A stretch of 64,000 bases of DNA from Odiellus spinosus. Lineage: Eukaryota; Arthropoda; Arachnida; Opiliones; Phalangiidae. The translations under genes and the position numbers were made by a program. The notes beneath the pieces were generated by a model that was not told the origin of the DNA, did no database searches, and saw only the letters and a list, made by a program, of their open reading frames with translations. The stretch covers positions 150,001-214,000 of the forward strand of contig CAWUCO010000202.1 in NCBI GenBank assembly GCA_963920705.1, in the 5' to 3' direction. This document shows positions 47,601 to 60,900 of this stretch, in pieces; positions within the stretch are counted from its first letter, which is position 1; each line of letters begins with the position of its first letter.

Positions 47601-48600
47601 TATCGTGTTTTTCGAATCGTAATTTTCGAATCGTGTTTTTCGAATCGTTTTTTTCGAATCGTATTCTACGACTCGTGTTTTTCGAATCGTGTTTTTCGAA
47701 TCGTGTTTTCGAATCGTGTTTTCGAATCCTGTTTTTCGAATCGTGTTTTTCGAATCGTGTTTTTCGAATCGTGTTTTTCGAATCGTAATTTTCGAATCGT
47801 GTTTTTCGAATCGTGTTTTTCGAATCGTATTCTACGACTCGTGTTTTTCGAATCGTGTTTTTCGAATCGTGTTTTCGAATCGTGTTTTCGAATCGTGTTT
47901 TTCGAATCGTGTTTTTCGAATCGTAATTTTCGAATCGTGTTTTTCGAATCTTGTTTTTCGAATCGTAATTTTCGAATCGTGTTTTTCGAATCGTGTTTTT
48001 GAATCGTGTTTTTCGAATCGTGTTTTTCGAATCGTGTTTTTCGAACCGTGTTTTTAGAACAGTGTTTTTGGCGCCGTTTTTTTCGCGTCGTGTTTTTCGC
48101 GTCCTGTTTTTCGCGTCCTATTTTACGCGTCCTGTTTTACGCGTCCTGTTTTACGCGTCCTGTTTTACGCGTCCTGTTTTACGCCTCCTGTTTTTCGCGT
48201 CCTGTTTTTCGCATCCTATTTTTCGAATCCTGTTTTTCGAATCCTGTTTTTCGAATCGTGTTTTTCGAATCGTTTTTCGAATCGTGTTTTTCGAATCGTG
48301 TTTTTCGAATCGTGCTTTTCGAATCGTGTTTTTTGAATCGTGTTTTTCGAATCGTGTTTTTCGAATCGTGGTTTTCGAATCGTGTTTTTCGAATCGTGTT
48401 TTTCGAATCGTGTTTCTCGAATCGTGTTTTTCGAATCGTGTTTTTCGAATCGTGTTTTTCGAATCCTGTTTATCGAATCCTGTTTTTCGAATCGTATTTT
48501 TCGAATCGTGTTTTGCGAATCGTGTTTTGCGAATTGTGTTTTTCGAATCGTGTTTTTCGAATCGTGTTTTTCGAATCGTGTTCTTCGAATCGTGTTCTTC
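38690..48600 (+). repeat. satellite 2 zone B: ACGCGTCC clusters and TTTATGAAATTC marker
   Basis: The module order is: CGAACCGTG, CGAACAGTG, CGCACCG/CGCGCCG, CGCGTCGTG, a run of TTTTACGCGTCCTG units, CGCATCCTG, CGAATCCTG, CGAATCGTG units, then the marker CGAGTCCTCTTTATGAAATT, then CGAATACTG and CGAATCGGG units. ACGCGT runs lie near 38.75, 39.5, 40.93, 41.5, 42.9, 44.2, 45.45, 46.2, 47.3 and 48.13 kb. Long blocks repeat at an offset of 1,840 (45205 to 47045) and 1,924 (46069 to 47993). Confidence 0.85.
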
Positions 48601-51600
48601 GAATCGTGTTTTTCGAATCCTGTTTTTCGAATCCTGTTTTTCGAATCCTGTTTTTCGTATCCAGTTTTTCGCACCGTGTTTTTCGCACCGAGTATTTCGC
48701 ACCGTGTTTTTCGCGCCGTTTTTTTCGCGTCCTGTTTTACGCGTCCTGTTTTACGCGTCCTGTTTTTCGCCTCGTGTCTTACGCGTCCTGTTTTACGCGT
48801 CCTGTTTTTCGCATCCTGTTTTACGCGTCCTGTTTTTCGCATCCTGTTTTTCGGATCCTGTTTTTCGAATCGTGTTTATCGTATCCTGTTTTTCGTATCC
48901 TGTTTTTCGAATCGTGTTTTTCGTATCCTGTTTTTCGAATCGTGTTTTTCGTATCCTGTTTTTCGAATCGTGCTTTTCGAATCGTGCTTTTCGAATCGTG
49001 TTTTCGAATCGGGTTTTTCGAATCGGGTTTTTCGAATCGTGTTTTTCGAATCGTGTTTTTCGAATCGTGTTTTTCGAATCGTGTTTTTCGAATCGTAATT
49101 TTCGAATCGTGTTTTTCGAATCGTGTTTTTCGAATCGTGTTTTTCGAATCGTAATTTTCGAATCGTTTTTTTCGAATTGTGTTTTTCGAATCGTGTTTTT
49201 CGAATCGTGTTTTTCGAACCGTGTTTTTCGAACAGTGTTTTTCGCGCCGTTTTTTTCGCGTCGTGTTTTTCGCGTCCTGTTTTTCGCGTCCTGTTTTTCG
49301 CGTCCTGTTTTACGCGTCCTGTTTTTCGCGTCCTGTTTTACGCGTCCTGTTTTACGCGTCCTGTTTTACGCGTCCTGTTTTACGCGTCCTGTTTTTCGCG
49401 TCCTGTTTTTCGCGTCCTGTTTTTCGCGTCCTGTTTTTCGAATCCTGTTTTTCGAATCCTGTTTTTCGAATCCTGTTTTTCGAATCGTGTTTTTCGAATC
49501 GTTTTTCGAATCGTGTTTTTCGAATCGTGTTTTTCGAATCGTGCTTTTCGAATCGTGTTTTTCGAATCGTGTTTTTCGAATCGTGTTTTTCGAATCGTGT
49601 TTTTCGAATCGTGTTTTTCGAATCGTGTTTTTCGAATCGTGTTTTTCGAATCGTGTTTTTCGAATCGTGTTTTTCGAATCGTGTTCTTCGAATCGTGTTC
49701 TTCGAATCGTGTTTTTCGAAACGTGTTTTTCGAATCCTGTTTTTCGAATCCTGTTTTTCGAATCCTGTTTTTCGAATCCTGTTTTTCGAATCCGGTTTTT
49801 CGTATCCAGTTTTTCGCACCGTGTTTTTCGCACCATGTATTTCGCATCGTGTTTTTCGCACCGTGATTTTCGCGCCCTGTTTTACGCGTCCTGTTTTACG
49901 CGTCCTGTTTTACGCGTCCTGTTTTACGCGTCCTGTTTTTCGCGTCCTGTTTTTCGAATCGTGTTTATCGTATCCTGTTTTTCGTATCCTGTTTTTCGAA
50001 TCGTGTTTTTCGTATCCTGTTTTTCGAATCGTGTTTTTCGTATCCTGTTTTTCGAATCGTGTTTTTCGAATCGTGCTTTTCGAATCGTGTTTTCGAATCG
50101 GGTTTTTCGAATCGGGTTTTTCGAATCGTGTTTTTCGAATCGTGTTTTTCGAATCGTGTTTTTCGAATCGTGTTTTTCGAATCGTAATTTTCGAATCGTG
50201 TTTTTCGAATCGTGTTTTTCGAATCGTGTTTTTCGAATCGTAATTTTCGAATCGTTTTTTTCGAATCGTGTTTTTCGAATCGTGTTTTTCGAATCGTGTT
50301 TTTCGAACCGTGTTTTTCGAACAGTGTTTTTCGCGCCGTTTTTTTCGCGTCGTGTTTTTCGCGTCCTGTTTTTCGCGTCCTGTTTTTCGCGTCCTGTTTT
50401 ACGCGTCCTGTTTTTCGCGTCCTGTTTTACGCGTCCTGTTTTACGCGTCCTTTTTTACGCGTCCTGTTTTACGCGTCCTGTTTTTCGCGTCCTGTTTTTC
50501 GCGTCCTGTTTTTCGCATCCTGTTTTTCGAATCCTGTTTTTCGAATCCTGTTTTTCGAATCCTGTTTTTCGAATCCTGTTTTTCGAATCGTGTTTTTCGA
50601 ATCGTTTTTCGAATCGTGTTTTTCGAATCTTGTTTTTCGAATCGTGCTTTTCGAATCGTGTTTTTCGAATCGTGTTTTTCGAATCGTGTTTTTCGAATCG
50701 TGTTTTTCGAATCGTGTTTTTCGAATCGTGTTTTTCGAATCGTGTTTTTCGAATCGTGTTTTTCGAATCGTGTTTTTCGAATCGTGTTTTTCGAATCGTG
50801 TTCTTCGAATCGTGTTCTTCGAATCGTGTTTTTCGAAACGTGTTTTTCGAATCCTGTTTTTCGAATCCTGTTTTTCGAATCCTGTTTTTCGAATCCGGTT
50901 TTTCGTATCCAGTTTTTCGCACCGTGTTTTTCGCACCATGTATTTCGCACCGTGTTTTTCGCACCGTGATTTTCGCGCCGTTTTTTTCGCGTCGTGTTTT
51001 TCGCGCCCTGTTTTACGCGTCCTGTTTTACGCGTCCTATTTTACGCGTCCTGTTTTACGCGTCCTGTTTTTCGCGTCCTGTTTTTCGCGTCCTGTTTTAC
51101 GCGTCTGTTTTACGCGTCCTGTTTTACTTGTCCTGTTTTACGCATCCTGTTTTTCACATCCTGTTTTTCGCATCCTGTTTTTCGAATCGTGTTTTTCAGA
51201 TCCTGTTTTTCGAATCGTGTTTTTCGAATCGTGTTTTTCGAATCGTGTTTTTCGAATCAGATTTTTCAAATCGGGTTTTTCGAATCGCGTTTTTCGAATC
51301 GAGTTTTTCGAATCGCGTTTTTCGAATCGTAATTTTCGAATCGTGTTTTTTGAATCGTGTTTTTCGAATCGTGTTTTTCGAATCGTAATTTTCGAATCGT
51401 GTTTCACGAATCGTATTCTTCGACTCTTGTTTTTCGAATCGTGTTTTTCGAATCGTGTTTTCGAATCGTGTTTTTCGAATCGTGGCTTTCGAATCGTGTT
51501 TTTCGAATCGTGTTTTTCGAATCGTTTTTCGAATCGTGTTTTTCGAATCGTGTTTTTCGAATCGTGCTTTTCGAATCGTGTGTTTGAATCGTGTTTTGTG

Positions 51601-54600
51601 AATCGTGTTTTGCGAATCGTGTTTTTCGAATCGTGTTTTTCGAATCGTGTTTTTCGAATCGTGTTTTTCGAATCGTGTTTTTCGAATCGTGTTTTTCGAA
51701 TCGTGTTTTTCGAATCGTGTTTTTCGAATCCTGTTTTTCGAATCCTGTTTTTCTTATCCAGTTTTTCGCACCGTGTTTTTCGCACCGTGTATTTCGCACC
51801 GTGTTTTTCGCACCGTGTTTTTCGCGCCGTTTTTTTCGCGTCGTGTTTTTTCGCGCCCTGTTTTACGCGTCCTGTTTTACGCGTAATGTTTTACGCGTCC
51901 TGTTTTACGCGTCCTGTTTTTCGCGTCCTGTTTTTCGCCTCGTGTCTTACGCGTCCTGTTTTACGCGTCCTGTTTTACGCATCCTGTTTTTCGCATCCTG
52001 TTTTTCGAATCGTGTTTATCGTTTCCTGTTTTTCGTATCCTGTTTTTCGAATCGTGTTTTTCGTATCCTGTTTTTCGAATCGTGTTTTTCGTATCCTGTT
52101 TTTCGAATCGTGTTTTTCGAATCGTGTTTTTCGAATCGTGTTTTCGAATCGGGTTTTTGGAATCGGGTTTTTCGAATCGGGTTTTTCGAATCGTGTTTTT
52201 CGAATCGTGTTTTTCGAATCGTGTTCTTCGCACCGTGTTTTTCGCACCGTGTTTTTCGCGCCGTTTTTTTCGCGTCGTGTTTTTTCGCGCCCTGTCTTAC
52301 GCGTCCTGTTTTACGCGTAATGTTTTACGCGTCCTGTTTTACGCGTCCTGTTTTTCGCGTCCTGTTTTTCGCCTCGTGTCTTACGCGTCCTGTTTTACGC
52401 GTCCTGTTTTACGCATCCTGTTTTTCGCATCCTGTTTTTCGAATCGTGTTTATCGTATCCTGTTTTTCGTATCCTGTTTTTCGAATCGTGTTTTTCGTAT
52501 CCTGTTTTTCGAATCGTGTTTTTCGTATCCTGTTTTTCGAATCGTGTTTTTCGAATCGTGTTTTTCGAATCGTGTTCTTCGAATCGTGTTTTTCGAATCG
52601 TAATTTTCGAATCGTGTTTTTCGAAGCGTGTTTTTCGAATCGTAATTTTCGAATCGTTTTTTTCGAATCGTGTTTTTTGAATCGTGTTTTCGAATCGTGT
52701 TTTTCGAATCGTGTTTTTCGGATCGTGTTTTTCGAACCGTGTTTTTCGAACAGTGTTTTTCGCGCCGTTTTTTTCGCGTCGTGTTTTTCGCGTCCTGTTT
52801 TTCGCGTCCTGTTTTACGCGTCCTGTTTTACGCGTCCTGTTCTTCGCGTCCTGTTTTACGCGTCCTGTTTTACGCGTCCTGTTTTACGCGTCCTGTTTTA
52901 CGCGTCCTGTTTTTCGCGTCCTGTTTTTCGCGTCCTGTTTTTCGAATCCTGTTTTTCGAATCCTGTTTTTCGAATCGTGTTTTTCGAATCGTTTTTCGAA
53001 TCGTGTTTTTCGAATCGTGTTTTTCGAATCGTGCTTTTCGAATCGTGTTTTTCGAATCGTGTTTTTCGAATCGTGGTTTTCGAATCGTGTTTTTCGAATC
53101 GTGTTTTTCGAATCGTGTTTTTCGAATCCTGTTTATCGAATCCTGTTTTTCGAATCCTGTTTTTCGAGTCCTCTTTATGAAATTCTGTTTTTCGAATCCT
53201 GTTTTTCGAGTCCTCTTTATGAAATTCTCTTTTTCGATTCCTGTTTTTCGAATACTGTTTTTCGAATCGGGTTTTTCGAGTCGCGTTTTTCGAATCGAGT
53301 TTTTCGAATCGGGTTTTTCGAATCGTAATTTTCGAATCGTGTTTTTCGAATCGTGTTTTTCGAATCGTGTTTTTCGAATCGTGTTATTCGAATCGTGTTT
53401 TTCGAATCGTGTTTTTCGAATCGTGTTTTTCGAATCGTGTTTTTCGAATCGTAATTTTCGAATCGTTTTTTTCGAATCGTGTTTTTCGAATCGTAATTTT
53501 CGAATCGTGTTTTTCGAATCGTATTCTTCGACTCTTGTTTTTCGAATCGTGTTTTTCGAATCGTGTTTTCGAATCGTGTTTTTCGAATCGTGGTTTTCGA
53601 ATCGTGTTTTTCGAATCGTGTTTTTCGAATCGTAATTTTCGAATCGTGTTTTTCGAATCGTGTTTTTCGAATCGTAATTTTCGAATCGTTTTTTTCGAAT
53701 CGTGTTTTTCGAATCGTGTTTTTCGAATCGTGTTTTTCGAATCGTGTTTTTCGAATCGTGTTTTTCGAACCGTGTTTTTCGAATCCTGTTTTTCGTATCC
53801 AGTTTTTCGCACCGTGTTTTTCGCACCGTGTATTTCGCACCGTGTTTTTCGCACCGTGTTTTTCGCGCCGTTTATTTCGCGTCGTGTTTTTTCGCGCCCT
53901 GTTTTACGCGTCCTGTTTTACGCGTCCTGTTTTTCGCCTCGTGTCTTACGCGTCCTGTTTTACGCGTCCTGTTTTACGCGTCCTGTTTTTCGCATCCTGT
54001 TTTTCGAATCTTGTTTATCGTATCCTGTTTTTCGTATCCTGTTTTTCGAATCGTGTTTTTCGTATCCTGTTTTTCGAATCGTGTTTTTCGTATCCTGTTT
54101 TTCGAATCGTGTTTTTCGAATCGTGTTTTTCGAATCGTGTTTTCGAATCGGGTTTTTCGAATCGGGTTTTTCGAGTCGGGTTTTTCGAATCGTGTTTTTC
54201 GAATCGTGTTTTTCGAATCGTGTTCTTCGAATCGTGTTTTTCGAATCGTAATTTTCGAATCGTGTTTTTCGAAGCGTGTTTTTCGAATCGTAATTTTCGA
54301 ATCGTTTTTTTCGAATCGTGTTTTTCGAATCGTGTTTTTCGGATCGTGTTTTTCGAACCGTGTTTTTCGATCAGTGTTTTTCGCGCCGTTTTTTTCGCGT
54401 CCTGTTTTACGCGTCCTGTTTTACGCGTCCTGTTTTACGCGTCCTGTTTTACGCGTCCTGTTTTTCGCGTCCTGTTTTTCGCATCCTGTTTTTCGAATCC
54501 TGTTTTTCGAATCCTGTTTTTCGAATCCTGTTTTTCGAATCGTGTTTTTCGAATCGTTTTTCGAATCGTGTTTTTCGAATCGTGTTTTTCGAATCGTGCT

Positions 54601-57600
54601 TTTTGAATCGTGTTTTTCGAATCGTGTTTTTCGAATCGTGGTTTTCGAATCGTGGTTTTCAAATCGTGTTTTTCGAATCGTGTTTTTCGAATCGTGTTTT
54701 TCGAATCGTGTTTTTCGAATCGTGTTTTTCGAATCGTGTTCTTCGAATCGTGTTCTTCGAATCGTGTTTTTCGAAACGTGTTTTTCGAATCCTGTTTTTC
54801 GAATCCTGTTTTTCGAATCCTGTTTTTCGAATCCTGTTTTTCGAATCCGGTTTTTCGTATCCAGTTTTTCGCACCGTGTTTTTCGCACAATGTATTTCGC
54901 ACCGTGTTTTTCGCACCGTTTTTTTCGCGTCGTGTTTTTCGCGCCCTGTTTTACGCGTCCTGTTTTACGCGTCCTGTTTTACGCGTCCTGTTTTACGCGT
55001 CCTGTTTTTCGAATCGTGTTTATCGTATCCTGTTTTTCGTATACTGTTTTTCGAATCGTGTTTTTCGTATCCTGTTTTTCGAATCGTGTTTTTCGTATCC
55101 TGTTTTTCGAATCGTGTTTTTCGAATCGTGCTTTTCGAATCGTGTTTTCGAATCGGGTTTTTCGAATCGGGTTTTTCGAATCGTGTTTTTCGAATCGTGT
55201 TTTTCGAATCGTGTTTTTCGAATCGTAATTTTCGAACCGTGTTTTTCGAATCGTGTTTTTCGAATCGTGTTTTTCGAATCGTAATTTTCGAATCGTTTTT
55301 TTCGAATCGTGTTTTTCGAATCGTGTTTTTCGAATCGTGTTTTTCGAACTGTGTTTTTCGAACAGTGTTTTTCGCGCCGTTTTTTTCGCGTCGTGTTTTT
55401 TGCGTCCTGTTTTTCGCGTCCTGTTTTTCGCGTCCTGTTTTACGCGTCCTGTTTTTCGCGTCCTGTTTTACGCGTCCTGTTTTACGCGTCCTGTTTTACG
55501 CGTCCTGTTTTACGCGTCCTGTTTTTCGCGTCCTGTTTTTCGCGTCCTGTTTTTCGGATCCTGTTTTTCGAATCCTGTTTTTCGAATCCTGTTTTTCGAA
55601 TCCTGTTTTTCGAATCGTGTTTTTCGAATCGTTTTTCGAATCGTGTTTTTCGAATCGTGTTTTTCGAATCGTGCTTTTCGAATCGTGTTTTTCGAATCGT
55701 GTTTTTCGAATCGTGTTTTTCGAATCGTGTTTTTCGAATCGTGTTTTTCGAATCGTGTTTTTCGAATCGTGTTTTTCGAATCGTGTTTTTCGAATCGTGT
55801 TCTTCGAATCGTGTTCTTCGAATCGTGTTTTTCGAAACGTGTTTTTCGAATCCTGTTTTTCGAATCCTGTTTTTCGAATCCTGTTTTTCGAATCCGGTTT
55901 TTCGTATCCAGTTTTTCGCACCGTGTTTTTCGCACCATGTATTTCGCACCGTGTTTTTCGCACCGTGATTTTCGCGCCGTTTTTTTCGCGTCGTGTTTTT
56001 CGCGCCCTGTTTTACGCGTCCTGTTTTACGCGTCCTATTTTAGGCGTCCTGTTTTACGCGTCCTGTTTTTCGCGTCCTGTTTTTCGCGTCCTGTTTTACG
56101 CGTCTGTTTTACGCGTCCTGTTTTACTTGTCCTGTTTTACGCATCCTGTTTTTCACATCCTGTTTTTCGCATCCTGTTTTTCGAATCGTGTTTTTCAGAT
56201 CCTGTTTTTCGAATCGTGTTTTTCGAATCGTGTTTTTCGAATCGTGTTTTTCGAATCAGGTTTTTCAAATCGATTTTTTCGAATCGCGTTTTTCGAATCG
56301 AGTTTTTCGAATCGGGTTTTTCGAATCGTAATTTTCGAATCGTGTTTTTTGAATCGTGTTTTTCGAATCGTGTTTTTCGAATCGTAATTTTCGAATCGTG
56401 TTTTACGAATCGTATTCTTCGACTCTTGTTTTTCGAATCGTGTTTTTCGAATCGTGTTTTCGAATCGTGTTTTTCGAATCGTGCTTTTCGAATCGTGTTT
56501 TTTGAATCGTGTTTTGCGAATCGTGTTTTGCGAATCGTGTTTTTCGAATCCTGTTTTTCGAATCCTGTTTTTCTTATCCAGTTTTTCGCACCGTGTTTTT
56601 CGCACCGTGTATTTCGCACCGTGTTTTTCGCACCGTGTTTTTCGCGCCGTTTTTTTCGCGTCGTGTTTTTTCGCGCCCTGTTTTACGCGTCCTGTTTTAC
56701 GCGTAATGTTTTACGCGTCCTGTTTTACGCGTCCTGTTTTTCGCGTCCTGTTTTTCGCCTCGTGTCTTACGCGTCCTGTTTTACGCGTCCTGTTTTACGC
56801 ATCCTGTTTTTCGCATCCTGTTTTTCGAATCGTGTTTATCGTTTCCTGTTTTTCGTATCCTGTTTTTCGAATCTTGTTTTTCGTATCCTGTTTTTCGAAT
56901 CGTGTTTTTCGTATCCTGTTTTTCGAATCGTGTTTTTCGAATCGTGTTTTTCGAATCGTGTTCTTCGAATCGTGTTTTTCGAATCGTAATTTTCGAATCG
57001 TGTTTTTCGAAGCGTGTTTTTCGAATCGTAATTTTCGAATCGTTTTTTTCGAATCGTGTTTTTTGAATCGTGTTTTCGAATCGTGTTTTTCGAATCGTGT
57101 TTTTCGGATCGTGTTTTTCGAACCGTGTTTTTCGAACAGTGTTTTTCGCGCCGTTTTTTTCGCGTCGTGTTTTTCGCGTCCTGTTTTTCGCGTCCTGTTT
57201 TACGCGTCCTGTTTTACGCGTCCTGTTCTTCGCGTCCTGTTTTACGCGTCCTGTTTTACGCGTCCTGTTTTACGCGTCCTGTTTTACGCGTCCTGTTTTT
57301 CGCGTCCTGTTTTTCGCGTCCTGTTTTTCGAATCCTGTTTTTCGAATCGTGTTTTTCGAATCGTTTTTCGAATCGTGTTTTTCGAATCGTGTTTTTCGAA
57401 TCGTGCTTTTCGAATCGTGTTTTTCGAATCGTGTTTTTCGAATCGTGGTTTTCGAATCGTGTTTTTCGAATCGTGTTTTTCGAATCGTGTTTTTCGAATC
57501 CTGTTTATCGAATCCTGTTTTTCGAATCCTGTTTTTCGAGTCCTCTTTATGAAATTCTGTTTTTCGAATCCTGTTTTTCGAGTCCTCTTTATGAAATTCT

Positions 57601-57990
57601 CTTTTTCGATTCCTGTTTTTCGAATACTGTTTTTCGAATCGGGTTTTTCGAGTCGCGTTTTTCGAATCGTGTTTTTCGAATCGTGTTTTTCGAATCGTGT
57701 TTTTCAAATCGTGTTTTTCGAATCGTGTTTTTCGAATCGTGTTTTTCGAATCGTGTTTTTCGAATCGTAATTTTCGAATCGTTTTTTTCGAATCGTGTTT
57801 TTCGAATCGTAATTTTCGAATCGTGTTTTTCGAATCGTATTCTTCGACTCTTGTTTTTCGAATCGTGTTTTTCGAATCGTGTTTTCGAATCGTGTTTTTC
57901 GAATCGTGGTTTTCGAATCGTGTTTTTCGAATCGTGTTTTTCGAATCGTAATTTTCGAATCGTGTTTTTCGAATCGTGTTTTTCGAATCG
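48600..57990 (+). repeat. satellite 2 zone C: CGTATCC / CGCACCGTG dialect
   Basis: New variants appear (CGTATCCAG, CGCACCGTGTATTTCGCACC, CGTATCCTG, CGCCTCGTGTCTTACGCG) on top of the zone B order. Large blocks repeat at an offset of 1,089 (49123 to 50212), 5,041 (50212 to 55253) and 4,386 (52670 to 57056), showing copy-and-paste of multi-kilobase segments within the array. Confidence 0.8.
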
Positions 57991-60900
57991 TAATTTTCGA
58001 ATCGTGTTTTTCGAATCGTGTTTTTCGAATCGTGTTTTTCGAATCGTGTTTTTCGAACCGTGTTTTTCGAATCCTGTTTTTCGTATCCAGTTTTTCGCAC
58101 CGTGTTTTTCGCACCGTGTATTTCGCACCGTGTTTTTCGCACCGTGTTTTTCGCGCCGTTTATTTCGCGTCGTGTTTTTTCGCGCCCTGTTTTACGCGTC
58201 CTGTTTTACGCGTCCTGTTTTACGCGTCCTGTTTTACGCGTCCTGTTTTTCGCGTCCTGTTTTTCGCCTCGTGTCTTACGCGTCCTGTTTTACGCGTCCT
58301 GTTTTACGCATCCTGTTTTTCGCATCCTGTTTTTCGAATCTTGTTTATCGTATCCTGTTTTTCGTATCCTGTTTTTCGAATCGTGTTTTTCGTATCCTGT
58401 TTTTCGAATCGTGTTTTTCGTATCCTGTTTTTCGAATCGTGTTTTTCGAATCGTGTTTTTCGAATCGTGTTTTCGAATCGGGTTTTTCGAATCGGGTTTT
58501 TCGAGTCGGGTTTTTCGAATCGTGTTTTTCGAATCGTGTTTTTCGAATCGTGTTCTTCGAATCGTGTTTTTCGAATCGTAATTTTCGAATCGTGTTTTTC
58601 GAAGCGTGTTTTTCGAATCGTAATTTTCGAATCGTTTTTTTCGAATCGTGTTTTTCGAATCGTGTTTTTCGGATCGTGTTTTTCGAACCGTGTTTTTCGA
58701 ACAGTGTTTTTTGCGCTGTTTTTTTCGCGTCGTGTTTTTCGCGTCCTGTTTTTCGCGTCCTGTTTTACGCGTCCTGTTTTACGCGTCCTGTTTTTCGCGT
58801 CCTGTTTTACGCGTCCTGTTTTACGCGTCCTGTTTTACGCGTCCTGTTTTACGCGTCCTGTTTTTCGCGTCCTGTTTTTCGCATCCTGTTTTTCGAATCC
58901 TGTTTTTCGAATCCTGTTTTTCGAATCCTGTTTTTCGAATCGTGTTTTTCGAATCGTTTTTCGAATCGTGTTTTTCGAATCGTGTTTTTCGAATCGTGCT
59001 TTTCGAATCGTGTTTTTCGAATCGTGTTTTTCGAATCGTGGTTTTCGAATCGTTGTTTTCAAATCGTGTTTTTCGAATCGTGTTTTTCGAATCGTGTTTT
59101 TCGAATCGTGTTTTTCGAATTCTGTTTATCGAATCCTGTTTTTCGAATCCTGTTTTTCGAGTCCTCTTTATGAAATTCTCTTTTTCGAATCCTGTTTTTC
59201 GAATACTGTTTTTCGAATCGGGTTTTTCGAGTCGCGTTTTTCGAGTCGAGTTTTTCGAATCGGGTTTTTCGAATCGTAATTTTCGAATCGTGTTTTTCGA
59301 ATCGTGTTTTTCGAATCGTGTTTTTCGAATCGTGTTTTTCGAATCGTAATTTTCGAATCGTGTTTTTCGAATCGTATTCTTCGACTCTTGTTTTTCGAAT
59401 CGTGTTTTTCGAATCGTGTTTTCGAATCGTGTTTTTCGAATCGTGTTTTTCGAATCGTGTTTTTCGAATCGTAATTTTCGAATCGTGTTTTTCGAATCGT
59501 GTTTTTCGAATCGTAATTTTCGAATCGTTTTTTTCGAATCGTGTTTTTCGAATCGTGTTTTTCGAATCGTGTTTTTCGAACCGTGTTTTTCGAACAGTGT
59601 TTTTCGCGTCCTGTTTTTCGCCTCGTGTCTTACGCGTCCTATTTTACGCGTCCTGTTTTACGCATCCTGTTTTTCGCATCCTGTTTTTCGAATCGTGTTT
59701 ATCGTATCCTGTTTTTCGTATCCTGTTTTTCGAATCGTGTTTTTCGTATCCTGTTTTTCGAATCGTGTTTTTCGTATCCTGTTTTTCGAATCGTGTTTTT
59801 CGAATCGTGTTTTTCGAATCGTGTTTTTCGAATCGTGTTTTTCGAATCGTAATTTTCGAATCGTTTTTTTCGAATCGTGTTTTTCGAATCGTGTTTTTCG
59901 AATCGTGTTTTTCGAATCGTGTTTTTCGAACCGTGTTTTTCGAATCCTGTTTTTCGTATCCAGTTTTTCGCACCGTGTTTTTCGCACCGTGTATTTCGCA
60001 CCGTGTTTTTCGCACCGTGTTTTTCGCGCCGTTTATTTCGCGTCGTGTTTTTTCGCGCCCTGTTTTACGCGTCCTGTTTTACGCGTCGTTTTACGCGTCC
60101 TGTTTTACGCGTCCTGTTTTTCGCGTCCTGTTTTTCGCCTCGTGTCTTACGCGTCCTGTTTTACGCGTCCTGTTTTACGCATCCTGTTTTTCGCATCCTG
60201 TTTTTCGAATCTTGTTTATCGTATCCTGTTTTTCGTATCCTGTTTTTCGAATCGTGTTTTTCGTATCCTGTTTTTCGAATCGTGTTTTTCGTATCCTGTT
60301 TTTCGAATCGTGTTTTTCGAATCGTGTTTTTCGAATCGTGTTTTCGAATCGGGTTTTTCGAATCGGGTTTTTCGAGTCGGGTTTTTCGAATCGTGTTTTT
60401 CGAATCGTGTTTTTCGAATCGTGTTCTTCGAATCGTGTTTTTCGAATCGTAATTTTCGAATCGTGTTTTTCGAAGCGTGTTTTTCGAATCGTAATTTTCG
60501 AATCGTTTTTTTCGAATCGTGTTTTTCGAATCGTGTTTTTCGGATCGTGTTTTTCGAACCGTGTTTTTCGAACAGTGTTTTTCGCGCTGTTTTTTTCGCG
60601 TCGTGTTTTTCGCGTCCTGTTTTTCGCGTCCTGTTTTACGCGTCCTGTTTTACGCGTCCTGTTTTTCGCGTCCTGTTTTACGCGTCCTGTTTTACGCGTC
60701 CTGTTTTACGCGTCCTGTTTTACGCGTCCTGTTTTTCGCGTCCTGTTTTTCGCATCCTGTTTTTCGAATCCTGTTTTTCGAATCCTGTTTTTCGAATCCT
60801 GTTTTTCGAATCGTGTTTTTCGAATCGTTTTTCGAATCGTGTTTTTCGAATCGTGTTTTTCGAATCGTGCTTTTCGAATCGTGTTTTTCGAATCGTGTTT